Position numbers and translations under genes: made by a program
Notes under the pieces: model-generated
What the model was told of the DNA's origin: nothing
The model's database searches: none
The model's input: only the letters and a program-made list of their open reading frames with translations
Shown here: positions 36,359-43,635 of the stretch, in pieces
Layout of the letters: each line of letters opens with the position of its first letter
Numbering within the stretch: the stretch's first letter is position 1
Origin: Alphaproteobacteria bacterium
GTDB lineage: Bacteria > Pseudomonadota > Alphaproteobacteria > Rhizobiales > Xanthobacteraceae
Direction: 5' to 3'
NCBI GenBank assembly: GCA_005884765.1
Contig: VAZV01000170.1
Span: 1 to 52,773 of the forward strand
DNA length: 52,773 nt

Positions 36359-37357
36359 CTAGGGAGTACAAAGGCTGTTGACCGGTCCTCGTCGCGCTGC
36401 TTCACGCACATCGGAGGGGGTCGCTCCATATTGCCGCCGAAAGGCACGGCAGAAATAGGACAAATCGCCGAAGCCGACCTCGAAGGCGATCGTGCCGACA
36501 GCACGCCCGGCGTAACGTGGATTGACCAGCAATCGGTGCGCGCGCGCGAGACGCTGCCCGAGCACGAACTGTGAAAATGTGGTCCCGTCGCTTTCGAACA
36601 TCCGTTGTACGTGGCGCGGGGTGACGCCGTGCCGCCTCGCCACGGCTACAACCGTCAGATCGGCACGATTGAGATGGCCGATGACGTCGGCTTTGATCGC
36701 GCGCAGCCGAGCGGCGGGGACACCACGCCCGTTGGCAAGCACCGCTGCGTCATGCGTTGCGCCGAGCGCTACGGCGATCAGATCGTGGACATGCGCGGCG
36801 ACGTGGTGGCACAGCTCGGGCGTGGCAAGCGCATAGTCCTCCAGCGCGCCGATATAGCTCGTCAACAATTTCAACGCTTCGGTGGAGCGCGCAATGGGCC
36901 GCATCACGGCGCGATCGACGCTGCTCACCAGTGGCGCCAGCGCCGCTCGTGGAACGTGAAAGCAGAGAAGCTGCGCCGGCGCCGGGCAGACCATCGCAAG
37001 CGGATCCGCCGAGCTGACCAACAGCGCGTCGCCGGCATTCGACGTGACCTCGCGTCCGCACTGCATCATCCTGGCGCCGTGCGAGCTCACCACTAGGGCG
37101 AGGCCGTCGTTGCCGTCAGCCAACTGTTCGGCGCCCCGTTCGTAGCAGAACGCCGACATGGACGCCGACGTGATGGACACGCCTGGCAGCACCCGCACCG
37201 TCACATCCGCATGCAGAGGATGGTCCGACAGCGGGGCGAGGTCGGCCTGCAGCACCAGCCGACCGTACAGGTCGCGCCATGCAGCCATGCGGTCCTGCTC
37301 GGCAAAATCCCCTAAGGAGAACCGCGAGAGTGCAACGTGGTCGGCCGTCGAGGTCAT
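36359..37357 (-). CDS. AraC-family transcriptional regulator 1
   Basis: 332 residues. N-terminal AraC-binding-like domain (about 10-200) with FSLGDFAEQDRMAAWRDLYGRLVLQADLAPLSDHPLHADVTV; C-terminal double helix-turn-helix (about 225-325) with TVVAVARRHGVTPRHVQRMFESDGTTFSQFVLGQRLARAHRLL and GTIAFEVGFGDLSYFCRAFRRQYGATPSDVREAA. Same subfamily as the four other AraC proteins in the window. Its stop is 247 bp before the frameshifted Omp25-type gene on the same strand, a likely target. Confidence 0.93.
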   Translation of the reverse strand: MTSTADHVALSRFSLGDFAEQDRMAAWRDLYGRLVLQADLAPLSDHPLHADVTVRVLPGVSITSASMSAFCYERGAEQLADGNDGLALVVSSHGARMMQCGREVTSNAGDALLVSSADPLAMVCPAPAQLLCFHVPRAALAPLVSSVDRAVMRPIARSTEALKLLTSYIGALEDYALATPELCHHVAAHVHDLIAVALGATHDAAVLANGRGVPAARLRAIKADVIGHLNRADLTVVAVARRHGVTPRHVQRMFESDGTTFSQFVLGQRLARAHRLLVNPRYAGRAVGTIAFEVGFGDLSYFCRAFRRQYGATPSDVREAARRGPVNSLCTP

Positions 37358-37639
37358 CGGATATTCTCTGGCTGTATCGACCGGTGTCGCCGAAAGGGGC
37401 GATCCGGTTCATGGCAAGAAACACACACGGTGCACGTCCTTCTAGTCCACGACGCGGCAGCGCCCAAAAGCATGAGGCATGCTCCAGCCGCGATCCGCCT
37501 TGCAAGGCGTGCAGACTGCTGCTGGACCCGCGTTGTATGTGAGCTAGCGATCGTCAAACAAGGTCGCTTGCGTCCAAAATCGATGTCACGCCAGCCCGGG
37601 CCGAGGGTCGTTTGAATCGCTAAAGCATGCACCCGCGCT

Positions 37640-38060
37640 GCTGACCATGCCGCCCGCTGGAGTACATCCAATGATTTCCACACTACCCTGCGGACCGGGA
37701 CCGCAATCGACCTTGTCGGAATTGCCATCGGCATCATCGTGGGCATCAAGCAGGACTTCACGCTCGCGCCGGTCCGCGCGCACCTCAGCCTTCTCGGATT
37801 TGTCGTGCTGCTCATGGCGGTGCTCTGCTATCAACTGTTCCCACAGGCCACCGCGACATGCTCGCGGGAGTGCAAACGACCGTCGCGCTGATTGGTGCCG
37901 CGCTGTCCCAGCCGGCATCACCGCCGGACTGATTGGCGACCACGATCGCTTGATACGGATCACCATCATCGGCGGGCTGACCGTGCTCAGCGAGATGCTG
38001 CTGTTCGCACATATCGTGTTCCGGACCGCGGCGCCCAAGGGATTGCCCGGTCGGGGCCCG
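37640..38060 (+). pseudogene. Remnant of a multi-pass membrane protein
   Basis: In one frame about 37690-37830 reads IDLVGIAIGIIVGIKQDFT, LAPVRAHLSLLGFVVLLMAV and LCYQLFP, which resembles haem-copper-oxidase-like membrane proteins with a QDFTLAPVHAHLNLLGW motif. After that the sequence continues only with frame changes (LAGVQTTVALIGAALSQ, then AGLIGDHDRLIRITIIGGL and LSEMLLFAHIVFR). Several indels, no intact start. A decayed gene directly upstream of the DUF3574 gene. Confidence 0.6.
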
Positions 38061-38081
38061 AAACGGCAAAGCCTGAGCTTC

Positions 38082-38507
38082 ATGCGCATACTGATCCAAG
38101 CCACGGTCTGGCTTGTCCTCGTTGCGGACAGCAGCGCGTCCCTGGCCGAAGACACAGCGCCTTCGTGCGCCCAGATCAACGGCAAGGCGATGCTGCAGGC
38201 TGACCTTTTCTTTGGACGTGATATCGCCGCCCGCAGCCGCGTCTCGCGGGCACAATGGTCGGACTTCTTGGGCCGAGAGGTGACCCGACGTTTTCCTAAC
38301 GGGCTGACCGTGTTCGCGGCGTTCGGAGAGTGGCGTGATACAGGCTCCAGACGAATCACGCGCGAGCCGTCCTTTGTCGTTCGCGTCATCGCTGCAGAAA
38401 CTCCGGAGACCATGGAGGGCTTGACGCAGATCAGATCCGCCTACATGCAGCGCTTTCATCAGCAGTCGGTCGGGCTCACGCTTTCGACCACCTGCGCCTC
38501 GTTCTGA
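38082..38507 (+). CDS. DUF3574 exported protein
   Basis: 141 residues from the ATG at 38082 (MRILIQATVWLVLVADSSASLAEDTAP), which supplies a signal peptide; the longer frame upstream is a relic of another gene. The DUF3574 domain (about 45-138) shows ADLFFGRDIA, WSDFLGREVTRRFPNGLTVFAAFGEW, REPSFVVRVIAAETPE and IRSAYMQRFHQQSVGLT. Periplasmic, function not known for the family. Ribosome site is weak, and the upstream gene is broken, so expression is uncertain. Confidence 0.75.
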   Translation: MRILIQATVWLVLVADSSASLAEDTAPSCAQINGKAMLQADLFFGRDIAARSRVSRAQWSDFLGREVTRRFPNGLTVFAAFGEWRDTGSRRITREPSFVVRVIAAETPETMEGLTQIRSAYMQRFHQQSVGLTLSTTCASF

Positions 38508-38677
38508 TTGATCGCCGTAGCCGGCTTGGCAATGCACCAGGCCAGAGGGGAAAGCTTTTGTCCCAGCGTAATTGAGGCAGATGTTGCTCTTCAGCAGGCC
38601 GAACGGCGCAATTCCGTCGCTAACCAAGATGTGGATGCGCGTTAGGGTTAGATCGGAGATTAGATTGTTTCTCAGGA
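38508..38677. other. Intergenic, no gene seen
   Basis: Nothing recognised between the DUF3574 stop and the left edge of the duplicated segment at 38678. Confidence 0.4.
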
Positions 38678-38758
38678 GTCGGCCTCTTCACCGCCTATGC
38701 CGCGCGGTGCAAGTGCCGCGGCCGCATCGATGAACGATGGCGGCGTGGTGTCGGCCAT
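38678..38758 (-). pseudogene. Truncated 5' copy of the acyl-CoA dehydrogenase-like gene
   Basis: Reads MADTTPPSFIDAAAALAP then directly RGIGGEEADS. Compared with the intact gene at 33717-34910 it lacks exactly 34 codons (equivalent of 34758-34859), an in-frame 102-bp deletion with GCGG at both edges. After EEADS homology stops. A duplicated and shortened gene start attached to repeat R3. Confidence 0.85.
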
Positions 38759-38815
38759 TGATCCCGCCCGTCGCATTCCGAAAGACCTTCTCGGTTTGGC
38801 CGAAGCGCTTCTTAT

Positions 38816-38962
38816 GTGTGAATCTTCCCGCATGGGACGATCACCCGCGGGCTGCCTTTTAGGCGCGTCGCGGGTGTGAGGCACGGACGGAGGCGACAGG
38901 GAGTTTGGACAGACGCGCCATCGCTCAACAATTCGAACGAGCGTTGCCGCGCGCTCACCCTA
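38816..38962 (+). repeat. Direct repeat R3
   Basis: Third copy of the R1/R2 sequence, with GCCTTTTAGGCGCGTCGCGG and GGGAGTTTGGACAGACGCG. Left side joins the truncated gene copy; right side joins an AraC fragment. Confidence 0.85.
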
Positions 38963-39200
38963 AAGGGGAGCGATCAGCGGCTCCGGATCGAGTTTCACGA
39001 TCATCCGCCCAATCCGTTCCCGGAAAATTGCCAATCGCTCCCGCTCCGCCCAATCCGCGGTCGAGTGGTGGATTTGGTATCACCGGCTGATCGTGGTTGC
39101 CGCGGGATTGCGCCCCGCGATCTGCGGCTGATTTGTGGTGGTTCTGCAACGCGCGGCTCGATTGTCGACGATGTCGCGTCCGTGCAAGCCGCTTGTCGTA
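38960..39200 (-). pseudogene. AraC-family N-terminal fragment
   Basis: 38966-39064 on the minus strand encodes STADWAERERLAIFRERIGR followed by MIVKLDPEPLIAP, matching residues about 15-48 of AraC regulator 2 (41035-42015). A stop lies just upstream in frame and the frame ends at repeat R3. The flanking DNA to 39200 also matches the leader of AraC regulator 2 (ATCTGCGGCTGATTTGTGG-like). A duplicated, broken gene start. Confidence 0.8.
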
Positions 39201-39343
39201 CCAGCCCATGCCTCGAGGTCCCGAAACACCTAAGCATCGGCTGGCAAGTTGCCGATGACGTTCAGGACATGCGGTCTGGGGAATTTCCTCTGGCGGTTCC
39301 GAGAAAAACGATGGCATCGAATTCACCAACTGGAGGCGAGATA

Positions 39344-39496
39344 ATGCCCGCATCAAATCTTCTGCGAATCGGCGTCGTGCTTTGCCTGATCGGGCTTGGT
39401 ATTGGCACCGCCTTGGCATGGGGCTGGCCCACGTCCGTCACAACCTGCTCGGATTCGCCGGATTGTCCCGTGTTAGACTCTTTTAAGCCTCCGTGA
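39344..39496 (+). CDS. Small membrane-anchored or exported peptide
   Basis: 50 residues. The ATG at 39344 has GGAGGCG 5 bases upstream, a strong ribosome site. N-terminal hydrophobic helix (LLRIGVVLCLIGLGIGTALAWGW) then a short tail with two Cys (TTCSDSPDCPVLD). No family recognised. It lies in duplicated DNA upstream of the dgdA-like gene. Confidence 0.5.
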   Translation: MPASNLLRIGVVLCLIGLGIGTALAWGWPTSVTTCSDSPDCPVLDSFKPP

Positions 39497-39626
39497 CCGC
39501 TCCGTGAATAAGTTTCGAAGAAAGCCGACCTTATCGGCGCACTAGTCGCGGAGCTCGCTCGCCGCAGCGACATCACAGTTAAGGTGGTCGGCTCGATGTC
39601 ACACATGGAAACGGGAGGTCACGTCG

Positions 39627-40940
39627 ATGTCGCTCGCCACCAATGAGCCATGGGACCAGCACCTGATTCGCTACGGTATGCCGTTCGCGCCGCATCTGAT
39701 CGCCAAGGCGCGTGGCGCGCTGCTATGGGACAGCGAGGGTCGTGAGATCCTGGACTTCACCTCCGGCCAAATGTGCTCGACCATCGGTCATAATCATCCA
39801 CGCATCGTCCAAGCGATCCACGAGGCCTGCGAGGGTGCGCTGCATCTGTTCAGCGGCATGTTGAGCCCGTCCGTCGTAGAATTGTCGCGGCGGCTGGCAC
39901 GCATGCTGCCGCCCCACCTGTCGCGCTCGCTGTTCCTCTCGACCGGCGCCGAGGCGAACGAGGCCGCAATTAAGCTCGCCAAGGTGCATACGGGGCGCTT
40001 CGAGATCGTAGGCTTTACTGGCGCATGGCACGGAATGACCTCGGGTGCCCAGTCGGTGAACTATGTTGCTGGCCGTAAGGGGTACGGCCCGATGATGCCG
40101 GGATCGCTGGTACTGCCCGCTCCGAACGCCTATCACTGCCCAGTGCGCCATTGCCGAGACACTTGCGACGGCACGTGCTTGGCGGTTGGGTTCGAAATGG
40201 TCGATGCCCAGTCCACGGGCTCGTTGGCGGCGCTGATTGCTGAGCCAATCGAAAGCTCGGGCGGCGTCATCGTTCCGCCGGACGGTTATTGGCGGCAGGT
40301 CAAGGAGCAGTGCGAGAACAGGGGCATGCTGCTGATCTTCGACGAGGCCCAGACCGCCTTCGGCCGACTCGGCCGCGACTTCGCCTTTCAGCACTTCGGC
40401 GTTGAGCCCGATATCCTGACCCTGTCGAAGACACTCGGTGGTGGATTGCCGCTGTCGGCGGCAGTAACCTCCGACGAGATCGAGGCTGATTGCCACGCCA
40501 AGGACTACGTCCATGTCACTTCGCATGTATCGGATCCTCTGCCTGCCCATGTCGGGCTAGCAGTGCTGGACGTGCTTGCCGAGGAAAACCTGAATATCCG
40601 TGCGCTCGAAATGGGAGAGGCCTTGACCGCCGGACTGCGGTGGCTCCAGGACCGGCACGGGATCATCGGCGATGTGCGGGGCTTTGGGCTGTTGCAAGGG
40701 GTCGAACTCGTCAAGGATCGCGTGACTCGCGCGCCCGACGTGGAAACCAGTCGTGCGATCACCCGGCGTTGCATGGAGCTGGGCTTGTCCATGAACATCG
40801 TTTCGGTCGGGGCAATGGCGGCGATCTGGCGTATCGCCCCACCGCTTACCGTCACCCGCGCCGAAATCGATCGTGGTCTCGAAATCCTCGATCAGGCCAT
40901 TACTGAAGTGCTGGCCGGAGATGTGCCCGCATCGGTCTGA
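39627..40940 (+). CDS. dgdA: 2,2-dialkylglycine decarboxylase-like class III aminotransferase
   Basis: 437 residues, GGAGG 8 bases before the ATG. PLP enzyme: Lys268 in LSKTLGGGLPL forms the Schiff base, Asp239 in IFDEAQTAFGR pairs with the pyridine N, Trp134 in GAWHGMTSG lies at the active site. LDFTSGQM (Gln48), HLFSGMLSPSVV, SHVSDPLPAHVG, IGDVRGFGLLQGVELVKDR and LGLSMNIVSV closely match the decarboxylase of Burkholderia from memory of the family; that enzyme decarboxylates dialkyl amino acids while transaminating pyruvate. An unusual Cys cluster (171, 176, 180, 184) sits in a surface insert. AraC regulator 2 is convergent. Confidence 0.8.
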   Translation: MSLATNEPWDQHLIRYGMPFAPHLIAKARGALLWDSEGREILDFTSGQMCSTIGHNHPRIVQAIHEACEGALHLFSGMLSPSVVELSRRLARMLPPHLSRSLFLSTGAEANEAAIKLAKVHTGRFEIVGFTGAWHGMTSGAQSVNYVAGRKGYGPMMPGSLVLPAPNAYHCPVRHCRDTCDGTCLAVGFEMVDAQSTGSLAALIAEPIESSGGVIVPPDGYWRQVKEQCENRGMLLIFDEAQTAFGRLGRDFAFQHFGVEPDILTLSKTLGGGLPLSAAVTSDEIEADCHAKDYVHVTSHVSDPLPAHVGLAVLDVLAEENLNIRALEMGEALTAGLRWLQDRHGIIGDVRGFGLLQGVELVKDRVTRAPDVETSRAITRRCMELGLSMNIVSVGAMAAIWRIAPPLTVTRAEIDRGLEILDQAITEVLAGDVPASV

Positions 40941-41034
40941 TGGAGAATGTCGCCATACCCTCTGACTTGGCCGGTCCGCGGTCCGAGAGATCGCTCCACA
41001 ATCGTGACGGTATGCTGTTGAAAGCGTTTGCGCG

Positions 41035-42015
41035 TCAGCCGCGCCGGGAGGCGGCGCGGATGTCCGAAGGCGTCGCACCATAGTGCCGGCGGAACGTGCG
41101 ATTGAAGTAGGACAGATCGCCGAATCCCGATTCGAACGCGATCGTTCCGATGGAGTTGTCGATATGGCGCGGATCGGTCAAGAGGCGATGCGCGCGCGCG
41201 AGGCGCTGACCGAGCACGAATTCCGAGAAAGTCGAGCCCACGCTTTCGAACAGCCTCTGGATATGACGCGGTGTGAGTTTCAGGCGCGCCGCCACGGCAG
41301 TCAGTGTCAGGTCGCTGTAGCTAAGATTCGCAGTGATGTCGGCCTTGACCGCGGCGAACCGCGCGGCCGCTAGGCCTCGATCTTCGGCGACCGCCGTCCC
41401 ATCCCGGTTCGCGCCGATGATCAGCGACCCAAGGTCGACCAAATGAGTGACAACAGCGCCGAGCAGCTCGGGTGTCGCGAGTCGATAGCCGTCGTCCAGC
41501 TCGCTGATGTAAAGCGCGAGCAACCGCAGGGCTTCCGTGTTGGGCGGCAACGAACACATCAGCATGTTCTCGGGATTGGAGACCAGCGGTGCGAGCGCCT
41601 TGCGAGGCAGCCGGAGGCCGACGAAGCGGGTTGGCGATGGTGGGACGGCCATGCTGCCGATCTCCGCGCTCGACATCAGCACGGCTTCACCCGGGCCGAG
41701 CTTGATCTCCCGACCGCGTTGCGATGCGTTCATGCTGCCGCTTGTGGTGACCGTTAGGATGAGGTCGTCAGTACCGTCGAGCAGTTCGCGCGGTCTTACG
41801 GCTCGCAGGTTGGTGCATGCCCAGGATCCGATGCCAAGCCCGGGCAGCTCACGCACGGTCGCTTCGGCATGGAATGCGCCGTCAACCAGCGGCTCCGAGT
41901 CGAGCTTCACGATCATCCGCCCGATCTGCTCTCGGAAAATCGCCAATCGGTCTCGTTCGACCCAATCTGCGGTCGAGAACCGAAAGCCGGTGATAGCCCG
42001 CGACTTCAATGTCAT
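41035..42015 (-). CDS. AraC-family transcriptional regulator 2
   Basis: 326 residues. AraC-binding-like domain starts with FRFSTADWVERDRLAIFREQIGR and MIVKLDSEPLVDGAFHAEATV; a middle block has NLRAVRPRELLDGTDDLILTVTTSG. The HTH region (about 220-320) has LTAVAARLKLTPRHIQRLFESVGSTFSEFVLGQRLARAHRLL and GTIAFESGFGDLSYFNRTFRRHYGATPSDIRAA. Convergent with the dgdA-like gene, 94 bp apart. Fragments of the same gene type lie at 38960 and 42080, which shows local duplication. Confidence 0.93.
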   Translation of the reverse strand: MTLKSRAITGFRFSTADWVERDRLAIFREQIGRMIVKLDSEPLVDGAFHAEATVRELPGLGIGSWACTNLRAVRPRELLDGTDDLILTVTTSGSMNASQRGREIKLGPGEAVLMSSAEIGSMAVPPSPTRFVGLRLPRKALAPLVSNPENMLMCSLPPNTEALRLLALYISELDDGYRLATPELLGAVVTHLVDLGSLIIGANRDGTAVAEDRGLAAARFAAVKADITANLSYSDLTLTAVAARLKLTPRHIQRLFESVGSTFSEFVLGQRLARAHRLLTDPRHIDNSIGTIAFESGFGDLSYFNRTFRRHYGATPSDIRAASRRG

Positions 42016-42079
42016 TGCTCATCCTCGTGGCCGCGGGATACCGTCGGGGATATGCGGCTGATTTGTGGCAGCCGACAAC

Positions 42080-42180
42080 GCTCTGCTGGAAATGTCGACC
42101 AGCGACGCCCCCGTCCAGATCCTTGTCAACGCCGTCTACCAGTTCACGCGGTCTTGCGATGCGCAGGTGCAACGCTCCGA
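42080..42180 (-). pseudogene. Second AraC-family fragment
   Basis: Minus-strand codons near 42172-42110 read HLRIARPRELVDGVDKDLDG, matching NLRAVRPRELLDGTDDLILT in AraC regulator 2. Only this piece of the N-domain survives, directly upstream of the intact gene. Confidence 0.6.
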
Positions 42181-42210
42181 ACTCGGACAGATTCCGGAAA
42201 GCCAGTACAA

Positions 42211-42234
42211 GCCGCCGGGCTGGCGCCCGGCGGC
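42211..42234. other. Perfect GC-rich hairpin
   Basis: GCCGCCGGGC TGGC GCCCGGCGGC, a 10-bp stem with a 4-base loop, between two minus-strand genes. No U-tract follows on either strand. It could aid termination or RNA stability downstream of the small monooxygenase-like gene. Confidence 0.5.
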
Positions 42235-42319
42235 CTAAGGCGTTTTCAAGCGAGGTGGATGCCGGTTCGTGTGGCGGGAGCCAGGTTGTTCCGACATTGG
42301 CGACCTCTACATGAGCATG

Positions 42320-42589
42320 TCAGAATTCTTCGAAAAAGGCGGTCTCTAGCCCCGGCAAAATGCCGGCTTTGGCCTTAGTCGTTGCAAGCTGCGGACTTGA
42401 ACTGAAGGCTTTCGCATTTTCCTCTGTATCCCAGTCGAACAGGATGAGCAGGTGATTGGGGTTTGCGGTCGAACGAAAGCGGCGGACGCGCCGGCAACCA
42501 TGCGCGGTTCGCGCCCCGGCATTCTCCTCGAAAACCTGTTTCCATCTGTCGAAGTCCTCGACATCGGTGCGAACCATTAGGACTGGCAT
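42320..42589 (-). CDS. Small dimeric alpha/beta-barrel (ABM-like) protein
   Basis: 89 residues from the ATG at 42589, preferred over 42601 because GGAG is 6 bases upstream. MPVLMVRTDVEDFDRWKQVFEENAGARTAHGCRRVRRFRS, then HLLILFDWDTEENAKAFSSS, is the pattern of antibiotic-biosynthesis-monooxygenase-like or related small ferredoxin-fold proteins that act as dimers. Cytoplasmic. It lies 31 bp after the SDR gene on the same strand, so likely co-transcribed. Confidence 0.7.
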   Translation of the reverse strand: MPVLMVRTDVEDFDRWKQVFEENAGARTAHGCRRVRRFRSTANPNHLLILFDWDTEENAKAFSSSPQLATTKAKAGILPGLETAFFEEF

Positions 42590-42620
42590 TTTGATCTCCA
42601 TTTTTGTTGCAACTTCACTT

Positions 42621-43583
42621 TCAACTCGTCAAGCACCCGAGCTCTAACAGGCTGGCGCGAACTGCTTGGTCGAGAGGCGTGTGAGGCTCGTCGCCGATCA
42701 ACGCAATCAGCTTGGAATTATCGAGCCGAAGAGGGACATCCCAGAGATAGCGAACTTCTTCGACCTCACGCAGGAGCGGGACGAAGGGCGCGAGCAGCCG
42801 AACGGCGAGCCACGGAAAGCGGCGTATGGGCAGATCGAGGCTTCCGGCTGCGCGACGAATGGATTGAACGAGCTCGATACCGGGTTCGATCCAATGTCCA
42901 CCAAAGTGAAACATGTCGAACGGCGGCAGATCGGCCTCGATATCTGCAAGTCGCGCAATCGCCTCGGCGTAGTCCGGCAGATAGGCCCAGGTATGACCCG
43001 TCGCGGGAGGACCGGGATACATGATGGCCCGCAGCGGCTCCCTCGGTTTGATCAGGACATTCGAAAAATTTGAGGATGGCCCGTGTCCGCCGAACACGTC
43101 GCCGGCGCGCACGACGAGCGATCGGGTCCCCGTCGCCGCCGCCACTCTCAGCATGTCTTCCATCTCGCTGCGAACGCGGCCCTTGCGCGTGTTCGGGTTC
43201 TGCGGCGCAGTCTCGGACAACAGCGGACCGGCATCCGGTCCGAAGTTATACAAGTTGCCGGGGAAGATCAGTCGCGCGCTCGAGGCTCTCGCCCCTTCGA
43301 TGGAGTTACGAAGCATCGGCATCGCGAGTCCACGCCAGTTTTTGTACCGTGGTGGATTGGCCGCGTGAACGATGAGGTTGACATCTCTGGCTGCGTTGGC
43401 CACGTCTTCCGCCTTCATCGCATCGCCCTTGATCCAGGCGACGCCGTTATCCGGTAGAGAGACGGAGACTGGCTTTGGCGTGCGGCTCAAGCACCGAAGT
43501 TGCCAGCCGCGGCGCGCCAAGGCCCTTGCGACTTCGCGCCCTACGCCTCCTGTCGCTCCGATCATCAGCGCCGTTTTCGTCAT
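42621..43583 (-). CDS. NAD(P)-dependent epimerase / SDR-family protein
   Basis: 320 residues from MTKTALMIGATGGVGREVARAL at 43583, with GGTGAGA upstream. Rossmann motif GATGGVG at 9-15, then RCLSRTPKP (NADP-type Arg), DVNLIVHAANPPRYKNW, IFPGNLYNFG and FDMFHFGGHWIEPG. The usual YxxxK pair is not clear (RKGRVRSEME at the expected place), so catalysis as a classic dehydrogenase is doubtful; it may be an atypical extended SDR. Forms a pair with the small ABM-like gene. Upstream is the autotransporter gene on the same strand, 52 bp beyond its stop. Confidence 0.85.
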   Translation of the reverse strand: MTKTALMIGATGGVGREVARALARRGWQLRCLSRTPKPVSVSLPDNGVAWIKGDAMKAEDVANAARDVNLIVHAANPPRYKNWRGLAMPMLRNSIEGARASSARLIFPGNLYNFGPDAGPLLSETAPQNPNTRKGRVRSEMEDMLRVAAATGTRSLVVRAGDVFGGHGPSSNFSNVLIKPREPLRAIMYPGPPATGHTWAYLPDYAEAIARLADIEADLPPFDMFHFGGHWIEPGIELVQSIRRAAGSLDLPIRRFPWLAVRLLAPFVPLLREVEEVRYLWDVPLRLDNSKLIALIGDEPHTPLDQAVRASLLELGCLTS

Positions 43584-43635
43584 GCGTCTCACCAGATTCC
43601 CGCCGCGAACTGTTCCTCCGACGGAAAAATCGTTG

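Noticed and set aside
39560..39648. Protein-like frame ADLIGALVAELARRSD overlapping the dgdA-like start, with a 16-codon ATG frame at its end
   Set aside because: No start for the longer form and no match to any family; the overlap might be a leader peptide but the evidence is too thin.
42211..42234. GC hairpin as a rho-independent terminator
   Set aside because: No T-tract on either strand; kept only as a hairpin.
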